NCBI RefSeq assembly: GCF_013349995.1
Contig: NZ_JABVXF010000016.1
Coordinates: 35,735-99,734, forward strand
Origin: Pseudoalteromonas sp. 0303
GTDB taxonomy: Bacteria > Pseudomonadota > Gammaproteobacteria > Enterobacterales > Alteromonadaceae
DNA: 64,000 nt
Reading direction: 5' to 3'
Part shown: positions 1-9,575 of the stretch, in pieces
Layout of the letters: each line of letters begins with the position of its first letter
Numbering within the stretch: the first letter of the stretch is position 1
The notes under the pieces: generated by a model
Seen by the model: the letters and a program-made list of their open reading frames with translations, nothing else
The model's database searches: none
What the model was told of the DNA's origin: nothing
Made by a program: the position numbers and the translations under genes

Positions 1-1525
1 CTTTAATACCCGCACCTGTATAGTTTTTTAATACCTTCTCAGAGGGATTCCACGCTGCGGTTATAATGTCTTTTGCGTTATCAAGTGTTGCCATAGCGCT
101 AATCATTAAGGCTTGTTGTTGAAACACAAATCGACTATCTACAGTTTTTGCGCTACTTGATACACTCGCTGTTACGGCTTGATTTATAGCTTCTTGAATT
201 TGCTCATTTGAAATTGGTTTACATGCCAAAACGTTTTCATTAAAACTATCTGATTTTTTGAAAAATGCTGGCTTATAACCTGTCGTAATAGCCATTGAAG
301 CAAGCACAACACCATTTACGTACCAAGCTTCATTCGCAAATATTTTTTCAGCTTCTTGATGAATTAACTTCTTTTCAAGCTCAAGAACAGCACTAGGTGT
401 TTTTTGTGCCACTGGTTGAGGTTTTTTGGTAGATATACTCGCACTTTTTGAAGTCGAGGGTTCTATAGAGTTAGCTTTGGTTTCAGCTTCAATTTCTTGA
501 GTATTATCTGGTTCATTAAATGCTTTCACACATTTTGCAAAGCAAACCTTATCAATACATTGCGACTCTAATGTTTGACCTTCACGACCAGAACGATCAT
601 CCATAATCACTACATTCGATTCACAAGATGCACAACCTTCGTTGTATTGTGATTCACCAACACTGGCACTAGAAACTGTATTCCTGTCAGCGCTTGAACA
701 TTCAACTAATAATATTACTGTGCCGTATTTTTCTTCCGCTAACGTCTTTTGCTCTTTCAGCCACTCATCGGTTTTAACATTCCAGCATGATAGCTTTGCA
801 CACGCTGCTTTATCACTAACGTTAAAGTCAAACATACCAATCTGGTGTGAAGTGTTATGAGGACAGGCTGCACAGTCTTTGGTGTCAAATTTTGCTGTAT
901 GTAAATACTTCTTAGCCTTTCCAGCACGTTGCTTTAGATACTCAACGCTCCAATTTTCATTGATGATGTTACTTAATGTGCCGATTTGTAACTTCTCTGA
1001 AAAGCTCGATAAAATGGTTGCGTGACCAATCTTAATTTTATTTTCGTTTAATGCGTTTAATACATCATCACAACAACGCAATAACTGAACACGGTCATTT
1101 AATTTTTTTTGAGTCCAACCTAATCGCTCGGCTGCGGCTGAATAATCACCTTGATACATCGTAATAAATTTTTGCGCTGCCTTTGATTCATCAACAATGG
1201 TTAAATCATCTCGCACTAGGTTTTCAATTAACTGAGCTTCATACGCTTCATTGTCAGTCATTGGCTTTATAAGTGCTGGTATATCGTCGAAACCAAGCTC
1301 AATACACGCCTCCCAGCGACCAAAACCTGCTACCACTTCAAACTTAGACTCGTTTGCTGTTGGACGAACAAGAATTGGCTGTAATACCCCTCCAGCTTCC
1401 TTGATAGATTCGGTTAAATATTTACGCGCCTCACGATTAGTTTTTTCACGTGAGTTTCCTAATGCAAATGGTACTAACTGAACTGTTTTTAGCACTTGTA
1501 CTTCTACATTGTTTTGATTATTCAT
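1..1525 (-). CDS. parB: ParB-family partition protein (partial)
   Basis: Reading from an ATG at 1525 gives 508 codons that run off the left edge, so the C-terminus is missing. The N-terminal third has the ParB/Spo0J nuclease-like fold signature: a 'QLVPFALGNSRE' region, then 'GRWEACIELG', then 'AYEAQLIENLVRDDL'. A KorB/ParB-type helix-turn-helix follows ('YSAAAERLGWTQKKLNDR'). The middle holds cysteine pairs of the CxxC kind (for example in 'DCAACPH'), possibly a metal site that ordinary chromosomal ParB lacks. Family knowledge: ParB binds centromere-like sites and, with a ParA ATPase, segregates the replicon. No ParA gene is in view; it may lie to the left. It follows the sliding-clamp gene on the same strand. 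The start has a good ribosome site (AGGAAA). Confidence 0.85.
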   Translation of the reverse strand, partial: MNNQNNVEVQVLKTVQLVPFALGNSREKTNREARKYLTESIKEAGGVLQPILVRPTANESKFEVVAGFGRWEACIELGFDDIPALIKPMTDNEAYEAQLIENLVRDDLTIVDESKAAQKFITMYQGDYSAAAERLGWTQKKLNDRVQLLRCCDDVLNALNENKIKIGHATILSSFSEKLQIGTLSNIINENWSVEYLKQRAGKAKKYLHTAKFDTKDCAACPHNTSHQIGMFDFNVSDKAACAKLSCWNVKTDEWLKEQKTLAEEKYGTVILLVECSSADRNTVSSASVGESQYNEGCASCESNVVIMDDRSGREGQTLESQCIDKVCFAKCVKAFNEPDNTQEIEAETKANSIEPSTSKSASISTKKPQPVAQKTPSAVLELEKKLIHQEAEKIFANEAWYVNGVVLASMAITTGYKPAFFKKSDSFNENVLACKPISNEQIQEAINQAVTASVSSSAKTVDSRFVFQQQALMISAMATLDNAKDIITAAWNPSEKVLKNYTGAGIK

Positions 1526-1618
1526 AACTGATTTCCTAATTTGTTTCTCTTGACTGGAAATAAGGTATCAAGGTGTTCAAAACGCGCATTTTTTACGATA
1601 AAAATAGCGCTAGATAAA

Positions 1619-2734
1619 CTAGCGCATAGACATGATCACACTGTTGACGTTGGCGTTATCAGGGTCAGTGATTTTGAGGAGAGCTTTTGAAGTGAAAGAT
1701 ATACAAACAGAGTTTGATTTTATGCTTTTAACAGCATCGAACAGGTAATTTGGGTTTAAGGTAAATACAGGCTCATAACCATCGGATACATTTGCTTGTA
1801 ATAATTCAGTATTTACTACATCGTCAATTTCATTTCCTTTATCGGCATTTGCATTTAATAATAATTCCTGCCCTTTTAATGAGATTGTTAACTTTGCAAT
1901 TTTTGCACTTTGAACAAAGCCCTTAATTCGTTTTACAGAGTCCAGCAACTCACTTTTAGCAATTTTAATGGATTGAAATAACTCAGTATTTAAAATCTCA
2001 CTTACGTCTGTAAACTCAGTGGCAACGAACTTTGAGCCATATACTGTTCCTCCAGTTGAGCAATAGAAGTGGCTATCATCAAAGAAAAAGCCCAAAGTAC
2101 CATCAGGCTGTGCTTGGAGAAGCATTTCAGCAAGCTTAAATGGCAAGATACCTTTCAAATCATCTACAGAATTTTCTAACTGAACAATATCCGTAGCCAA
2201 TCTATGACCATCACTAGTGTATAGCTTCATCTGATGAGAATTTATAGAAAAGTTAATATGATTTAGGAACGGCCTTACATCGTTATTCGCCTTGGCATAA
2301 AAAATACCAGAAATAGCAGACTTAAATGATTCTGCATCACAAGAAAATTGAAAGCCATTAGGAATTACAATTTTGGGAATAGGGTAGCTATCGCATGGCA
2401 TTGTAGCTATTGAAGCTCTAGAACGACCATGTTTAACAATTACTTTATCTTCATCGAATTGAAATTTTAGTGACTTACTTTCATCGGTAAAGCTACTTAT
2501 AACAGTATTAAGTTTTTTAGCTTCGATACAAATCTCATAATCTTCAAACGCATCAATTGGTGAAGATTGCCTAACAATCGATTGAGTGTCAGTTCCTAGA
2601 ACTTCTGCTATGCCACCAAGTAATGAGAAGTGAATATAATCCAGCGCAGATATATTGCACTTAGAGCCATTTGCTATACCACAAGCATCCACAAACAGAT
2701 GTTTTGCGGTAGAGAGTGAGATTGAAAAATTCAT
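1619..2734 (-). CDS. dnaN: DnaN-type DNA polymerase sliding clamp (beta subunit) paralogue
   Basis: 371 residues, the normal length of bacterial beta clamps. Family landmarks are in the right order: 'NDVRPFLN' at 150-158 and 'SDGHRLA' at 174-180, which mark the central domain of DnaN, and a C-terminal 'VIMSMR' matching the family's closing strand. The clamp encircles DNA and tethers polymerase III and repair polymerases. A clamp next to a plasmid origin is uncommon; it may let the element recruit host polymerase on its own terms, or substitute for the host clamp under stress. It is transcribed away from the origin and upstream of parB, probably in one operon. The ATG at 2734 is preceded by AGAAGGC. 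Family assignment is firm; a specialised role is inference. Confidence 0.88.
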   Translation of the reverse strand: MNFSISLSTAKHLFVDACGIANGSKCNISALDYIHFSLLGGIAEVLGTDTQSIVRQSSPIDAFEDYEICIEAKKLNTVISSFTDESKSLKFQFDEDKVIVKHGRSRASIATMPCDSYPIPKIVIPNGFQFSCDAESFKSAISGIFYAKANNDVRPFLNHINFSINSHQMKLYTSDGHRLATDIVQLENSVDDLKGILPFKLAEMLLQAQPDGTLGFFFDDSHFYCSTGGTVYGSKFVATEFTDVSEILNTELFQSIKIAKSELLDSVKRIKGFVQSAKIAKLTISLKGQELLLNANADKGNEIDDVVNTELLQANVSDGYEPVFTLNPNYLFDAVKSIKSNSVCISFTSKALLKITDPDNANVNSVIMSMR

Positions 2735-4048
2735 GAATATGCCTTCTATTGTTTATTTAACAACAGAATGACAGCTAAATTACATCGTGCATTTTGCAAA
2801 GAACTAATTAGCTAAAGGTATTGAGCTTAGTTCTTTTTAAATACCAAATATCATTTTTAATTTGATTTGTTGAGAGCTAAGAATAAATATTAAGGATAAT
2901 GATGGTTAAATATATAGGTTAGATCTTTAGGTTAGTGCTGTGGATTGTGTTGTTAACTTATTGATTTTTCTAGCTAATAAAAAATAAATGAGATCGCAAT
3001 TACACGTTATTTAGATCGCAATTACACCTTACTTAGATCGCAGCTACACGTTATTGGTACTCATATTGATATTATTATCAACAGGTTATAAAGGGTTGCC
3101 TGTAAAATATCCACAACGACATTGCTCAAGATCGCATTTACACTTTATTTTATTCACAACCACAGTTTGATTTTTATTCGAAATGATTGAAAATAGGCCA
3201 AATTACTGTACCAGATCGCAATTGCACGCTTCTCAGATCGCAATTACACCTTTTTTTAGTGGGTTATTCACAGCCCTGCTGAATCCATACTACAGAAATT
3301 TAGTGAATTTTCATTTGAAAAAAGTTTTTTTTCGCCCGTTACCTTTGTTTGTGTGTGGTACAATTCTGTAAACCACTGAAATGTATGCGTTTTATTTTTC
3401 AGATCGGTTTTACACTTTATTTTGTAATTTCTCTGTCCTTTTTTGAGCAAATTCTTCCGATTTATTTTTGACCAATAGTTTTAAGTTCACATCGGGTACA
3501 CAGAAGTAAGTTGATGAAATAATAAACTGAAAATAAATCTCAGACCCTAATTACACGTTATTCAGTAGTTATGTAGCTTCTCAGATCGCATTTACACTTT
3601 ATTTTATGAGCTAAATTTTTGTGTCAGATCGCATTTACACGTTATTTTATGACTTCAAATTTCATCCCAGATCGCATTTACACGTTATTCTATGGCCTCA
3701 AATTTCATCCCAGATCGCATTTACACGTTATTTTTTGGCCTCAATTTTCATCCTAGATCGTATTTACACGTTATTTTTGAACTAAATCTTCACCTCAGAT
3801 CGCATTTACACGTTAATCAAATAGATAGGTTTTGAACTCAGATCGCAGTTACACGTTATTCAAACTGTTACTCAAACTACCAGATCGCAATTACACGTTA
3901 TTTTTAATAGGTTTATTAGGTAGTCAGATCGCAGTTGCACTCTATTATCGTTATGATTATAAAGAGTTTTTTAATAATGGTGCATTTTGCTGTGTTATTT
4001 ATATAGCGATTTGATATATTTGAAATTCAAGTATGCGGGAATATCGGT
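2735..4048 (+). other. Vegetative replication origin (oriV) region
   Basis: A 1.3-kb gene-free stretch between the clamp and initiator genes. It starts with a very AT-rich block (about 2820-2990), a candidate unwinding element, and then carries about 17 directly repeated iterons (2991-3946) followed by the initiator gene in the same orientation. DnaA-box-like nonamers lie among the first iterons: TTATCAACA at 3075, ATATCCACA at 3107, and TTATTCACA at 3150 and 3264. Iterons, AT-rich DNA, DnaA boxes and an adjacent initiator gene are the standard parts of an iteron-controlled plasmid origin. Short open frames inside are repeat artefacts. Confidence 0.85.
2991..3946 (+). repeat. Iteron array, about 17 copies
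   Basis: Consensus AGATCGCATTTACACGTTATT, all in the same orientation. Copies begin near 2991, 3013, 3035, 3129, 3213, 3235, 3401, 3542 (degenerate), 3583, 3626, 3669, 3712, 3755, 3797, 3840, 3882 and 3926. The first three are 22 bp apart. The last nine are 42-44 bp apart, about four helical turns, so the initiator would bind one face of the helix. In 3626-3775 the spacer is repeated too, giving a true 43-bp tandem unit. These should be initiator-binding sites controlling copy number and incompatibility. Confidence 0.93.
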
Positions 4049-5182
4049 ATGAGCAAAAACAAACTTACAATAAATAATTTGCCAGAGACTATCAGCACCA
4101 AAGGGCTAGTAGTTCAGGAAGCCGCTGAGGTTGAGCAGCTGAAACTCTTTACTGATGTGCATTTTGAAGGTTTGAAATCTAATTCATTATCAAATACCTT
4201 TCCTTTATACGATTTATGGTCTCGTTTTGTAAGAGTTAAAACTACCATATACCCAATTAGACAAGCACCAGAAAGGCTCGTTAATTCTCGCTCTATTTCT
4301 GATAAGTTGGATGGTGTTGAATACACTGGTGAATTGCAAATCTCACCAGCTGTAATCAAAGGTAAAGAAACAGACTATGTTGCTTGGCCATCTGACCGCG
4401 AAGAAAAGGTAGAAAGGGCACTTATTTCACTTGCAACAAAAGGCAATATTTCTAAGATTAATAACGCAAGCGGCACTCGTTACGCAATTCATTTTAAAAT
4501 GAATGAACTAAATGCAGAGCTTAAATCAGTTAATCAATCATTATCTTATCCAGATTTAAAGGAAGCGCTACTAATCCTGTCTGGGAGTCAACTGTCTTTT
4601 AACTACAGCACCAACTCAAATGGTGAAGTAGAAACAAATGAAGCAAAAATGCCTTATCTGGGGTCAATTCATTTTTCTGGTAAAAAAGGGCCAAGCACTC
4701 AGAGATGCATTGTATTTCTTAATGAGTATATGGCTCAGCAAATTGAAACTGTATCTTATAAAGGATATTACTTTAACCAGGCGCAACAATTTAAGAGAAC
4801 CTTATCTAGTTGGCTTACAACAAGACTTTATACATTGTTTAGATACGCCAGCCCCGAAAAGACGTATCACTTCATGCTTGTAAGAATAATGATTAAGTTT
4901 GGCTCTATTGAGTCAGAAGACATTACTGAAAATCGCTTAATTGCTATTCGCAGAAATATGACTTCAACTATGAAAGATCTTATTAATGCTGGCATTTTAG
5001 AGAAGTATGATATCGCTGCTGTAAAGGACGATGAAGATAAAGTTATAGACTACAAGTACACTCTATACCCAACAGAAGGGTTCTGTGATGAAATCGTGTC
5101 ACTTAATAAACACGCTAAAAAAATAAAAATTAAAAGCAATACGACAGAAGAAGTTGTTGAAACTCTTTTAATCGAGCAGTAA
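4049..5182 (+). CDS. Plasmid replication initiator protein (iteron-binding)
   Basis: 377 residues directly downstream of the iteron array and co-oriented with it, which is the main evidence. The protein reads like a two-winged-helix Rep_3-type initiator: basic, with an N-terminal region rich in short helices and strands, and a C-terminal stretch around 'RTLSSWLTTRLYTLFRY' typical of the DNA-recognition helix of such initiators. It would bind the iterons, open the AT-rich block and load host helicase. I cannot tie it to a named incompatibility group from the sequence. A hairpin at 5210-5236 separates it from the convergent gene. The start ATG follows GGGAAT and CGGT. Confidence 0.8.
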   Translation: MSKNKLTINNLPETISTKGLVVQEAAEVEQLKLFTDVHFEGLKSNSLSNTFPLYDLWSRFVRVKTTIYPIRQAPERLVNSRSISDKLDGVEYTGELQISPAVIKGKETDYVAWPSDREEKVERALISLATKGNISKINNASGTRYAIHFKMNELNAELKSVNQSLSYPDLKEALLILSGSQLSFNYSTNSNGEVETNEAKMPYLGSIHFSGKKGPSTQRCIVFLNEYMAQQIETVSYKGYYFNQAQQFKRTLSSWLTTRLYTLFRYASPEKTYHFMLVRIMIKFGSIESEDITENRLIAIRRNMTSTMKDLINAGILEKYDIAAVKDDEDKVIDYKYTLYPTEGFCDEIVSLNKHAKKIKIKSNTTEEVVETLLIEQ

Positions 5183-5209
5183 GGGGCAGTACTATATTGG
5201 TTATGGGGG

Positions 5210-5236
5210 CTGCACTGTTAAAGTTGAACAGTGCAG
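5210..5236. terminator. Hairpin between convergent genes
   Basis: CTGCACTGTT and AACAGTGCAG form a perfect 10-bp stem with a 7-nt loop between two convergent genes. There is no strong T-run, so it is a candidate bidirectional or RNA-stabilising hairpin rather than a canonical terminator. Confidence 0.5.
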
Positions 5237-5252
5237 TGGATTAAAGCTAATT

Positions 5253-6008
5253 TTACATATCAAGTATTTCAGATTCTTTAATCAAAGCCTTTGAATAACC
5301 ATACTTTTTAAGCAATTGTTTTACCTCATCTATGTAACCTTGCGAAGCAAATGGCGAAATGTACACTTCTTGAATAAGCTCATTAACATCAATCTTCACG
5401 CTCTTACCTTGAATGAAATTAACAGTTTGATCCAAGCTCTTCTCAGGAGGTGAATCATTCAATATGAAAAGCCTTAGCTCTTTTTCAAAATCATAAAATG
5501 GTTTTTTCGTTGTTATTAGTGATAGCCTTGATAGACTATCATCGCAAAGGTGTTTTTTATATTTAACTTTACCCATATAAAATGGCTCTGGGTTATTGTC
5601 TTGCCCGTTAATCACAGAGCGTTTAAGTTTGCTCACCGACGTTTTAACGGCAACCCCATTCGCTTCACCTGAAAGATAAATCTTCCATAAAGCGTATGAC
5701 TCATGTGGAGTTAATGACCAGCAGTTGATAAAGACACAATTTTTCTTAGGATTGGTGTTCCAAAAAAAAGCTTCCAATTCACCTTTAAGATTGTTCCCTG
5801 TAATACCGTCATTAATTAGGTCATCTCTTTTTTTGTTTTTAACACTTTCAGGTATAGATACTTCATATTGATCTGAGAGTGCATTAGCGTTTGGAAAAAA
5901 CAAAGTGGAATTTATGAGTAACTGTTCAAATTTCCAAGTACTCATATACCGCCAAACAGATGAATTACCATGAGGTATTTCTAGAGCATCGTCATTTTGT
6001 AAAAACAT
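5253..6008 (-). CDS. DUF2971 family protein
   Basis: 251 residues from the ATG at 6008; an in-frame TTG at 6014 is less likely because GGAGG sits at ideal distance from the ATG. It has the DUF2971 pattern: 'VWRYMSTWKFEQLL' near the start, then 'CWSLTPHESYALWKIYLSG', an 'EKELRLFI' region, and a C-terminal 'VYISPFASQGYIDEVKQLLKKYG'. The function of the family is not established; its genes are frequent on mobile elements and in defence neighbourhoods. A second, longer DUF2971 gene lies in the cassette run at 34230-35153. It is convergent with the initiator gene and just downstream of the gene at 6032-6712. Confidence 0.75.
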   Translation of the reverse strand: MFLQNDDALEIPHGNSSVWRYMSTWKFEQLLINSTLFFPNANALSDQYEVSIPESVKNKKRDDLINDGITGNNLKGELEAFFWNTNPKKNCVFINCWSLTPHESYALWKIYLSGEANGVAVKTSVSKLKRSVINGQDNNPEPFYMGKVKYKKHLCDDSLSRLSLITTKKPFYDFEKELRLFILNDSPPEKSLDQTVNFIQGKSVKIDVNELIQEVYISPFASQGYIDEVKQLLKKYGYSKALIKESEILDM

Positions 6009-6031
6009 CTTCAACCTCCATTTTCAAGCGC

Positions 6032-6712
6032 TCAAAGACCCAAACTAGCTGCTCGATTAAAATTCTGCACAGCAAATTCAGCACTGATGTTGTCGAAGTT
6101 TTTCAAATAAGAGTCCAGTGCAAATTGACCTATACGAACTGCTTCATTGATAGGAATAGGTACTCCACAAAGCTTTTTACCTTTTTGTGATACTTGCACA
6201 AACAATTTCCCTTCTTGGTATTGAACCTTTAATGATTTGTCATTCTTAGCTCCGTAATGCTTTAACTCAATACTTTCCTTAATGAATAAAAATGCGCATA
6301 GAAATTCAATCAAACCTAGCTGAGTAAGCTGAATAGAAATTTTGTTTTTCCAGTCATAACTTTTATTTGCTCCAGAAGCGGCCTCAATTCGAATAGTAAT
6401 TACCCCTTTCCTTGTTATATCTGCTTTGAATTCGACAGCAGCCTTGCTTGCATGAACTTTAATTGAGTAATACCTTCCACCGGGAGCATAATCAGGGTTG
6501 AAATCACAGCTTTGTGTTTGGCCTTCTTGACCCTTTTGACCCTGTTTCACTGGAGACTGAGCGTTATTGTTATGCATATGACTAGGAGCATAGTTCTCAT
6601 TCACGTATTGGTTTTGACATTCAGCACCAGTGTTATGCATCTGACTAGAATCAAAATACTCATTCGCACTTTGAGGCTGATATTGTGGTTGATATTGAGG
6701 ATGATTATTCAT
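6032..6712 (-). CDS. Unknown protein: Q/N-rich N-terminus plus conserved C-terminal domain
   Basis: 226 residues from the ATG at 6712. Residues 1 to about 75 are low complexity, rich in Gln, Asn, Tyr and His, with repeats such as 'QYQPQYQPQ' and two 'HMHN'/'QMHN' blocks, so probably disordered. The rest alternates short strands ('YYSIKVHASKAAVEF', 'GVITIRIEAASG', 'KLFVQVSQKG') and a long amphipathic helix, a layout seen in small single-strand nucleic-acid-binding folds such as PC4/PurA. I infer possible ssDNA or RNA binding, with low certainty. A TGCGCGATAT element lies 45 bp upstream (6757-6772), also seen before parB, the lipoprotein gene and ssb. Divergent from the RecG-like gene. Confidence 0.6.
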   Translation of the reverse strand: MNNHPQYQPQYQPQSANEYFDSSQMHNTGAECQNQYVNENYAPSHMHNNNAQSPVKQGQKGQEGQTQSCDFNPDYAPGGRYYSIKVHASKAAVEFKADITRKGVITIRIEAASGANKSYDWKNKISIQLTQLGLIEFLCAFLFIKESIELKHYGAKNDKSLKVQYQEGKLFVQVSQKGKKLCGVPIPINEAVRIGQFALDSYLKNFDNISAEFAVQNFNRAASLGL

Positions 6713-6844
6713 AAACAAATCCAGTAATTAATTTACTTCATTATTTCAAAACATAGATATCGCGCATTTTTAGAGTTAAAAACCTCCAAGTTGCACATTT
6801 TTCAATATGAGGGAATATAAAGGAACGATTCAACGACGGGGAAA

Positions 6845-8746
6845 ATGATGGAGCTGAAATCATTAGAGTGCTTTGGTATTAAACATGCTTGGCAGGTGCC
6901 ATTAATTTGCCCAGTTGAAATTGAAGATTACACAAACATTGTCACTGAATTTTCTAAGGCATATCAATTAAGCGGCCATAAAATAGTAATAGCTGGAAAA
7001 TTAGTATCAGCACCATCTTTCAATTGGGTTAGAGGGAAAGGGGTTTTAACAATTGAGCTGTTTGACGATTTAGGTTACTTACTTTCAATAAAACTTTTCG
7101 GTGATACAAAGCTTATTGAAGAAAGTCTGGCTGAAGTTGGTTCAACCTATTACTTTAAAGGAGTTTCATTTGCTAATGGGGCTTACCTAAACTTACGCGC
7201 AGCAAAATTGATATCCAGTGCTGACATTGGGAAATTCGTACCAATTTACAAATCTAAGCGCGGTTACCTGTCTAAAGAGCAGGTAAGAGAGGTTATTAGA
7301 AAACAGTTACCCAGCACACTTAATCAAGCAGAAAAACATCTAAGGGAAGTTATAAAATGGGTACCAAACATTAGACAAGTTTTAAAGACTAAGAAAATGA
7401 CTTTAAAAGATGTTCTAACCGAATTGCACAATCCTAGTTCGGTAGAGTCATGGGAAGAAGCTAGGGGTGTCATAAAAAGAATTGCCGCCTTATATTGTAT
7501 CCGTGAAATGAATGCCTTAAATCCAAGAGAGCCAAATAAACTTGTAAATTCTTTACACGGTCTACCTATCAACGTGCTAAAGGAGAAAATTCCTTTTGAA
7601 TTAACTACAGAACAAACACAAATTGTTGAATCAATAACAAATAAATTTAAGGAAGGTACCAAAGTCGATGGGGCTCTAATTGGTGATGTAGGAACTGGAA
7701 AAACAGTTGTCTACGGAATTTGCGCTGCTTCAGTGGTCTCCGCTGGTGGGCGAGCAGCGATTATGTTACCTAGCCAAACCCTTGCAGAGCAAATTCATGA
7801 AGAGTTAAATTCATATTTTGGTTCGTTAAAGCCAGTCTTAGTTACATTAGAAACAGAGCAAACAAACTTAGAGGAAACGAATTTTCTAATCGGTACAAGC
7901 GCTCTGCTACATCGAAGGGTTGGTGTACTGAATTTAGTTGTGGTTGATGAACAGCATCGGTTTGGACTTGAGCAAAGAGAATTACTACTTTCTGAAAATA
8001 CACACTTTTTGGAAGCAACAGCTACTCCAATACCTAGAACCCAGGCTTTGATTTCGTATGGTAATTCAAAGCACATATTCAGACTTACCAAATGTCATGC
8101 TAAGAAAGAGATAACCACTAAGTTAAGACTTAAAAGTGAAAGCCATGCACTAATGAAAGAGTGCCTTAATCAAGTTGAGCTTGGTAACAAAGTACTCGTT
8201 GTATGTCCCACAAAGGATAATTCTGAGAATTTCGCATCTGTAGAAGAGGTATTCACGAAGTGGAACAAGTTTGCCCGAAATAAAGTTAGGTATATTCATT
8301 CGGGTTGCAGTCCAGACCACAACAGAAAATCAATTGCAGATATTAAGTCGGGCAAGGCTAGCATACTAATCTCTACAACAATGGTTGAAATTGGCTTGAC
8401 TATCCCTAGGTTAACAAAAACGATCATCTACCATGCTGAAAGGTTCGGAACAATAACGTGCCATCAAATACGGGGACGTTTAGTGCGTCATGGTGGAAAA
8501 GGACAGCTAGATTTATATTGCCCAACTGAGATTGGTGAAAAATCATTACAACGCTTACTTCTCTTAACTAAGTTCGACGATGGTTATGAATTGGCCGAAC
8601 AAGATATGATCTTAAGAGGATTTGGCGATATTGTTAAAGCAAGCGACTTATCTCAAAGCGGCTCTACTAAATCCATATTAATTGGGGAAAAAGTTGAAGT
8701 TTCTGATGTGGAAGAAATTCTATCGACACTAGAAACTACAAATTAA
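6845..8746 (+). CDS. RecG-like ATP-dependent DNA helicase
   Basis: 633 residues. An N-terminal OB-fold/wedge-like region (about 45-130, 'IVIAGKLVSAPSF...KGVLTIELFDD') precedes two superfamily-2 helicase domains: Walker A 'GDVGTGKT' near 279, a DEQH box near 366, 'ATATPIPRT' near 391, and motif V/VI region 'ISTTMVEIGLTIP' and 'HQIRGRLVRHG'. This order and the DEQH box are those of RecG, which regresses stalled forks and processes branched DNA. It is shorter than chromosomal RecG (about 690 residues) with a reduced wedge region. Likely role: repair or restart of plasmid replication, or handling of recombination intermediates. Start ATG follows GGGGAAA. No partner genes directly adjoin. Confidence 0.88.
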   Translation: MMELKSLECFGIKHAWQVPLICPVEIEDYTNIVTEFSKAYQLSGHKIVIAGKLVSAPSFNWVRGKGVLTIELFDDLGYLLSIKLFGDTKLIEESLAEVGSTYYFKGVSFANGAYLNLRAAKLISSADIGKFVPIYKSKRGYLSKEQVREVIRKQLPSTLNQAEKHLREVIKWVPNIRQVLKTKKMTLKDVLTELHNPSSVESWEEARGVIKRIAALYCIREMNALNPREPNKLVNSLHGLPINVLKEKIPFELTTEQTQIVESITNKFKEGTKVDGALIGDVGTGKTVVYGICAASVVSAGGRAAIMLPSQTLAEQIHEELNSYFGSLKPVLVTLETEQTNLEETNFLIGTSALLHRRVGVLNLVVVDEQHRFGLEQRELLLSENTHFLEATATPIPRTQALISYGNSKHIFRLTKCHAKKEITTKLRLKSESHALMKECLNQVELGNKVLVVCPTKDNSENFASVEEVFTKWNKFARNKVRYIHSGCSPDHNRKSIADIKSGKASILISTTMVEIGLTIPRLTKTIIYHAERFGTITCHQIRGRLVRHGGKGQLDLYCPTEIGEKSLQRLLLLTKFDDGYELAEQDMILRGFGDIVKASDLSQSGSTKSILIGEKVEVSDVEEILSTLETTN

Positions 8747-9005
8747 CTCTTAACATTCAATTTCATTGTTTTGCTCTCTTTGTGAAGCATAAATATCTCA
8801 CTTTATCGCAAAAAAAAACTAAAAATAGTAAATAAAACTCGCGGAGCACGATAAATACATACTGATATATTACTAACAAATCTCGATCTTATCTTTAAAC
8901 GGTTAGCAGAGGACAAATTTTCTTTGCTGGTATTCATAGGTTGGATACAGAAATAACTGTAGAAGCTAATTAAGTTGTCTAAAAATTTCAAACCTGGAGT
9001 TTGTT

Positions 9006-9527
9006 GTGGGATTAAATTCAGAACGTAAGCTGATCACATTACTCACTTTACTATTAGTTACGCTTTTAGTTGCGGGTATTTTAGTGTGGGTGTCTAACTA
9101 CCGAGGCTCTATACCGGATATTGAAATGAGCTTAACCCCGGTTGAGAAAGAGAAGCTTAGTGAAATTGGTTCAGTGAAATTAAAAAGGGCAGGATTTTTT
9201 GATATTGATTGTAAAAGCTATACTGCTCATGAGTTTAGTTATTCTATTACATCAAGTAATAGCAGCAGATCAGATGACTATGCAAAGTGGTCATGCGGCC
9301 CAACCCTGAGATATGTTGATTGCCCTGAAATAAAAGTAAGCATCCAAGGTGAGCAAGCTCTAATTGAATCGGGATTAACACAAAAAAGCGAATATGGTTT
9401 AGAGCAAGTGAAAATGTGTGCATCGCTTGCTATTAAAAATGCGCCAACAGAATTACGAGCCACGAATTCAAAGGTAACAAAATCTAATAGTGAAGCAGAA
9501 AACCTGCGCTCTTATCAATTAGATTGA
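9006..9527 (+). CDS. Single-pass membrane protein, unknown
   Basis: 173 residues from a GTG start at 9006 preceded by CTGGAG. One N-terminal membrane segment (about 8-29, 'LITLLTLLLVTLLVAGILVWV') with a long extracytoplasmic or cytoplasmic tail containing four cysteines ('DIDCKSY', 'WSCGP', 'VDCPEI', 'KMCASL'). Four cysteines in an exported domain suggest disulphides, so the tail is probably periplasmic. First of a run of small membrane-protein genes on the plus strand (9.0-11.3 kb). No family recognised. Confidence 0.65.
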   Translation: MGLNSERKLITLLTLLLVTLLVAGILVWVSNYRGSIPDIEMSLTPVEKEKLSEIGSVKLKRAGFFDIDCKSYTAHEFSYSITSSNSSRSDDYAKWSCGPTLRYVDCPEIKVSIQGEQALIESGLTQKSEYGLEQVKMCASLAIKNAPTELRATNSKVTKSNSEAENLRSYQLD

Positions 9528-9575
9528 GGTTAAGTCGGTTTAATCAAGACAATATTAAATCAGTAAGGTGATTGT

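Noticed and set aside
1251..1481. Plus-strand open frame
   Set aside because: Lies inside the well-supported ParB gene on the minus strand.
2991..3946. CRISPR array
   Set aside because: Spacers are repeated or similar and the repeats lie beside an initiator gene; there are no cas genes. It is an iteron array.
3183..4014. Several short open frames in the origin
   Set aside because: They arise from translating the iterons; no ribosome sites or domain signals.
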